Source of the DNA: Rikenellaceae bacterium
Lineage (GTDB): Bacteria; Bacteroidota; Bacteroidia; Bacteroidales; Rikenellaceae
Length of the DNA: 64,000 nucleotides
Assembly (NCBI GenBank): GCA_015060045.1
Contig: SUZH01000004.1
Coordinates: forward strand, 1-64,000
Direction of reading: 5' to 3'
The notes below the pieces were generated by a model that saw only the letters and a list, made by a program, of their open reading frames with translations, was not told the origin of the DNA and did no database searches. Positions 61,958 through 64,000 of the stretch are shown here, one piece after another. The position numbers and the translations under genes are program-made. The stretch's first letter is position 1. Each line of letters begins with the position of its first letter.

Positions 61958-62404
61958 ATGCAACAGCCTCCAAAACTGATTTTTCCGTCGGCCGATTTGC
62001 GCCTGCGCTCCACGACGAGGGGGCGCGAGGTGTGGTGCGAGACGCGCCGTCAGTGGTTGGTGCTGACCCCCGAGGAGTGGGTGCGGCGCCACCTGGTGGC
62101 GTGGCTGGTGGCCGAGCAGGGTGTGCCGCCGATGAGCATCGTGGAGGAGTATCCCGTCTCGCTCAACGGTCAGCCGCAACGGGCCGATGTGGTGGTTGTG
62201 GGGCGCGATACACACCCGCTGCTCTTGGCCGAATGCAAGGCTCCGGAGGTGAAGATCGACCAATCGGTGCTCGACCAGGCGGCGCGCTACAACGCGGTGC
62301 TCGGCGCACGCTATCTGCTGCTCACCAACGGCCTGAAACTCTTTCTGTACGAACTCACCGCGACGGGGTATCGCCCGCTCGATGCCTTTCCGCACCTATA
62401 TTAA
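61958..62404 (+). CDS. Type I restriction enzyme R N-terminal-like nuclease-fold protein
   Basis: A 148-residue protein made of a single HsdR N-terminal domain, a PD-(D/E)xK nuclease fold. The likely active residues are the Asp of QRADVVVVG and the Glu and Lys of LLLAECKAP, followed by QAARYNAVLGARYLLLTNG. No helicase, methylase or specificity gene is nearby, so it is not part of a restriction system here. Similar single-domain proteins occur widely in Bacteroidota with unknown roles. It is divergent from the GH2-like gene. Confidence 0.85.
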   Translation: MQQPPKLIFPSADLRLRSTTRGREVWCETRRQWLVLTPEEWVRRHLVAWLVAEQGVPPMSIVEEYPVSLNGQPQRADVVVVGRDTHPLLLAECKAPEVKIDQSVLDQAARYNAVLGARYLLLTNGLKLFLYELTATGYRPLDAFPHLY

Positions 62405-62438
62405 AAAAAAGCGAGGCTCAACACCTCGCTTTTTCTTT
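62403..62438. terminator. Bidirectional terminator
   Basis: AAAAAGCGAGG and CCTCGCTTTTT flank a seven-base loop between the HsdR_N and LRR genes. Confidence 0.88.
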
Positions 62439-62452
62439 TGTCGTGGGCCCGA

Positions 62453-64000
62453 TTACTCCTCGGCTACGATAGCGGACGCATAGTCACTCCAATATTGAGC
62501 AGCTTTATAGGCATCCACCGAACCGGCCGGGACATAAATCTTGCGATCGGTGGCGTTGTTTCTGAACATATCCGACCCTCCTGCCGGCGGTGTAGTTGGC
62601 TTGCAATAGACGCTCGTAAGACTCGTGCAAAAAAGGAATGCCCGCTCTCCAATCGTCGTCAAACCCTCGGGAAGCGTGATGCTCGCAAGGCTCCTGCAAC
62701 CAGAGAATGCATACCCTCCAATCGAAGTCACGCCCTCAGGAATAACATATTCGAACAATTCGGCCGGTGCAAAGGCCACCAGTGCACCATCTATCACGAT
62801 GCATCGTTGATCGCTCGTAGCTAATGGGCCCTCAAATTTCGCAAGGCTTGTGCAACTACTAAATGCATACGCTCCAATCGTCGTCACCCCTTCGGGAAGC
62901 GTGATGCTCGCAAGGCTTGTGCAATCCCAGAATGCTTGGCGCCCAATTGTCGTCACACCCTCGGGAATTGTGATGCTCGTTAGGCTCGTGCAATAACGGA
63001 ATGCTTCGCTCCCAATTGTCGTCACACCCTCAGGAATTGTGACGCTCGCAAGGCTTGTGCAAAAAGAGAATGCACCATCTCCAATCGTTGTCAACCCCTC
63101 GGGAAGTGTGATGCTCGCAAGGCTCGTGCAACCAGAGAATGCACTCGATCCAATCGTCGTCAAACCCTCAGGAAGCGTGATGCTCGTAAGACTCGTGCAA
63201 AAAAGGAATGCCCGCTCTCCAATCGTCGTCAAACCCTCAGGAAGCGTGATACTCACAAGGCTCTCACAATCTTGGAATGCTCTCTCTCCAATCATCTTTA
63301 CATCACCATCAAACGTAATCACACCTTTGCCGTTTTCATAGGTATTGGATTTAATGGCGACACCAAAAGCGTCTACATCGGGTTCAACAATCTTTCCATC
63401 GGTCGAGGTGTACCAAATCTCATTATTGGCCGGACCTGTAGGTGCAGTTTTCACCTCAAATGCAGGCATATTTTTGCTGATGTTGCGCGTGATGGTCTGC
63501 TTGCTTGTCGAGCTTTTGGTGAAGGTGTTGCCCGCGGTATCGGTGATGGTCACCGTAAAGCCCTTCGTGAAGGTCGTCGGCGGAACGACCAGCCAGAACG
63601 GAGTCGCCTCGGCCTCGGTCGCGCCAATCTTCACGCCGTCGCCACAATCGAGGGTGAGGCTCGTGGTCGTGCCACTCGCAGCCCACGCCATCGACGGATC
63701 ACCGCCATAGGTCGGCGTCACCGTCGCAGCACCGGCCAACGGCTCCTCGTTGTTGCCCGTCAGCGTGATGCTCTTGACCGTGACATTGGCGCCATAAAGG
63801 TTCAACTTAAGGTAACCGCAGACATTCTTGAACTGCAGGAAGCGATTGTCCACCGTCTTTGTCACAGCCACCATCGTATTGGCATTCAGACCAAACGAAT
63901 CCTCGGCATAGGACTGCGTGGCAGGGAGCGAAAGCTTAAAATAACCCTCCACCTCTAATTGTGTCGATGCTTGGTGAGGATAGACGGCATAATTGGCCGT
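62453..64000 (-). CDS. BspA-type leucine-rich repeat surface protein (partial, 5' end outside)
   Basis: The frame stays open to the window edge, so the N-terminus is missing; at least 515 residues are present. The first about 170 visible residues resemble a fimbrillin-like domain (TANYAVYPHQASTQLEVEGYFKLSLPA, then PFWLVVPPTTFTKGFTVTITD). About ten BspA-type (LRR_5) repeats of 23 residues follow, with pattern LPEGLTTIGxxAFxxCTSLxSIT. One stretch of repeats is interrupted by a non-repeat insert (FEGPLATSDQRCIVIDG). The end (KIYVPAGSVDAYKAAQYWSDYASAIVAEE) is the usual cap of such proteins. Members are surface adhesins. At the DNA level some repeats are almost identical. Confidence 0.9.
   Translation of the reverse strand, partial: TANYAVYPHQASTQLEVEGYFKLSLPATQSYAEDSFGLNANTMVAVTKTVDNRFLQFKNVCGYLKLNLYGANVTVKSITLTGNNEEPLAGAATVTPTYGGDPSMAWAASGTTTSLTLDCGDGVKIGATEAEATPFWLVVPPTTFTKGFTVTITDTAGNTFTKSSTSKQTITRNISKNMPAFEVKTAPTGPANNEIWYTSTDGKIVEPDVDAFGVAIKSNTYENGKGVITFDGDVKMIGERAFQDCESLVSITLPEGLTTIGERAFLFCTSLTSITLPEGLTTIGSSAFSGCTSLASITLPEGLTTIGDGAFSFCTSLASVTIPEGVTTIGSEAFRYCTSLTSITIPEGVTTIGRQAFWDCTSLASITLPEGVTTIGAYAFSSCTSLAKFEGPLATSDQRCIVIDGALVAFAPAELFEYVIPEGVTSIGGYAFSGCRSLASITLPEGLTTIGERAFLFCTSLTSVYCKPTTPPAGGSDMFRNNATDRKIYVPAGSVDAYKAAQYWSDYASAIVAEE

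Noticed and set aside
61907..62395. N-terminal extension of the GH2-like protein
   Set aside because: The signal peptide starts at 61906, a promoter lies between, and the extension is antisense to the HsdR_N gene.
61958..62404. Type I restriction-modification locus
   Set aside because: Only the nuclease-fold domain is present; methylase, specificity and helicase parts are missing nearby.
62640..63300. Possible CRISPR array (regular about 69-bp repeats)
   Set aside because: The repeats are in frame and encode 23-residue leucine-rich units; there are no unique spacers and no cas genes.

Overview
The window looks like a chromosomal segment of a Bacteroidales bacterium, most likely Rikenellaceae/Alistipes-like (the genus is inferred). 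The evidence is a fused lpxC/fabZ gene, Bacteroidota-type promoters (TAnnTTTG boxes, 17 listed here, several with a TTTG-like element about 20 bp upstream), weak or absent Shine-Dalgarno sequences, a C10 peptidase, fimbrillin-type lipoproteins, a BspA-type leucine-rich repeat protein and kduI/kduD. No integrase, insertion sequence or CRISPR array was seen.

Layout. 0-0.6 kb: end of an rRNA operon (5S rRNA) and a repeat-rich spacer. 0.7-5.3 kb: an MmcQ/YjbR protein, an antiporter-mutY-HD operon, and two small envelope genes of unknown function. 5.4-7.0 kb: a duplicated terminator region and an acyl-CoA transferase gene. 7.1-11.6 kb: the rimP-nusA-infB operon. 11.7-13.9 kb: lpxC/fabZ-lpxA (lipid A). 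14-17 kb: a TonB-like protein, nagB and a lipoprotein. 17-24 kb: an L-arabinose operon (galM, sodium/sugar symporter, araD, araA, araB). 24-27 kb: an alpha/beta hydrolase, then kduI and kduD for unsaturated uronate catabolism. 27.4-30.0 kb: a phage-like cassette (S24 repressor, small ORF, terminase large subunit). 30.2-36.2 kb: tsaD, aldehyde dehydrogenase, SDR, FadL-type porin, membrane LytTR regulator. 36.3-44.5 kb: tamB-exbB-exbD-tonB-DUF1573-mtaD, one long co-directional run. 44.5-49.7 kb: glgB, padR-DUF2812, dnaK. 50.0-53.9 kb: umuD-umuC-dedA facing an SDR and an MBL hydrolase. 54-58.7 kb: peptide transporter, C10 peptidase and fimbrillin lipoprotein. 58.8-64 kb: manA, DUF1232, tRNA-Lys, a degenerate GH2 protein, an HsdR_N protein and a truncated LRR surface protein.

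The most unusual signal is intergenic. A short GC-rich palindromic element (consensus like CCCCCTAAATCCCCCT plus hairpin) occurs downstream of three unrelated genes (5S rRNA, the CoA-transferase, kduI). In each case it is preceded by an inverted copy, 19-24 nt long, of that same gene's own 3' end. Order and orientation are the same each time: gene tail, spacer, inverted tail copy, element. Beside the CoA-transferase the whole module is tandemly duplicated. I know of no described element that carries an inverted copy of its host gene's end, and this is my main candidate for a new kind of element or mechanism.

Other points of note: a structure-conserved 107-bp element inside both sugar operons; perfect palindromes at the arabinose operon start and the padR start; a terminator-like hairpin in the rimP-nusA-infB leader; two face-to-face overlapping promoter pairs; and a GH2 homologue that has lost its catalytic acid/base region.
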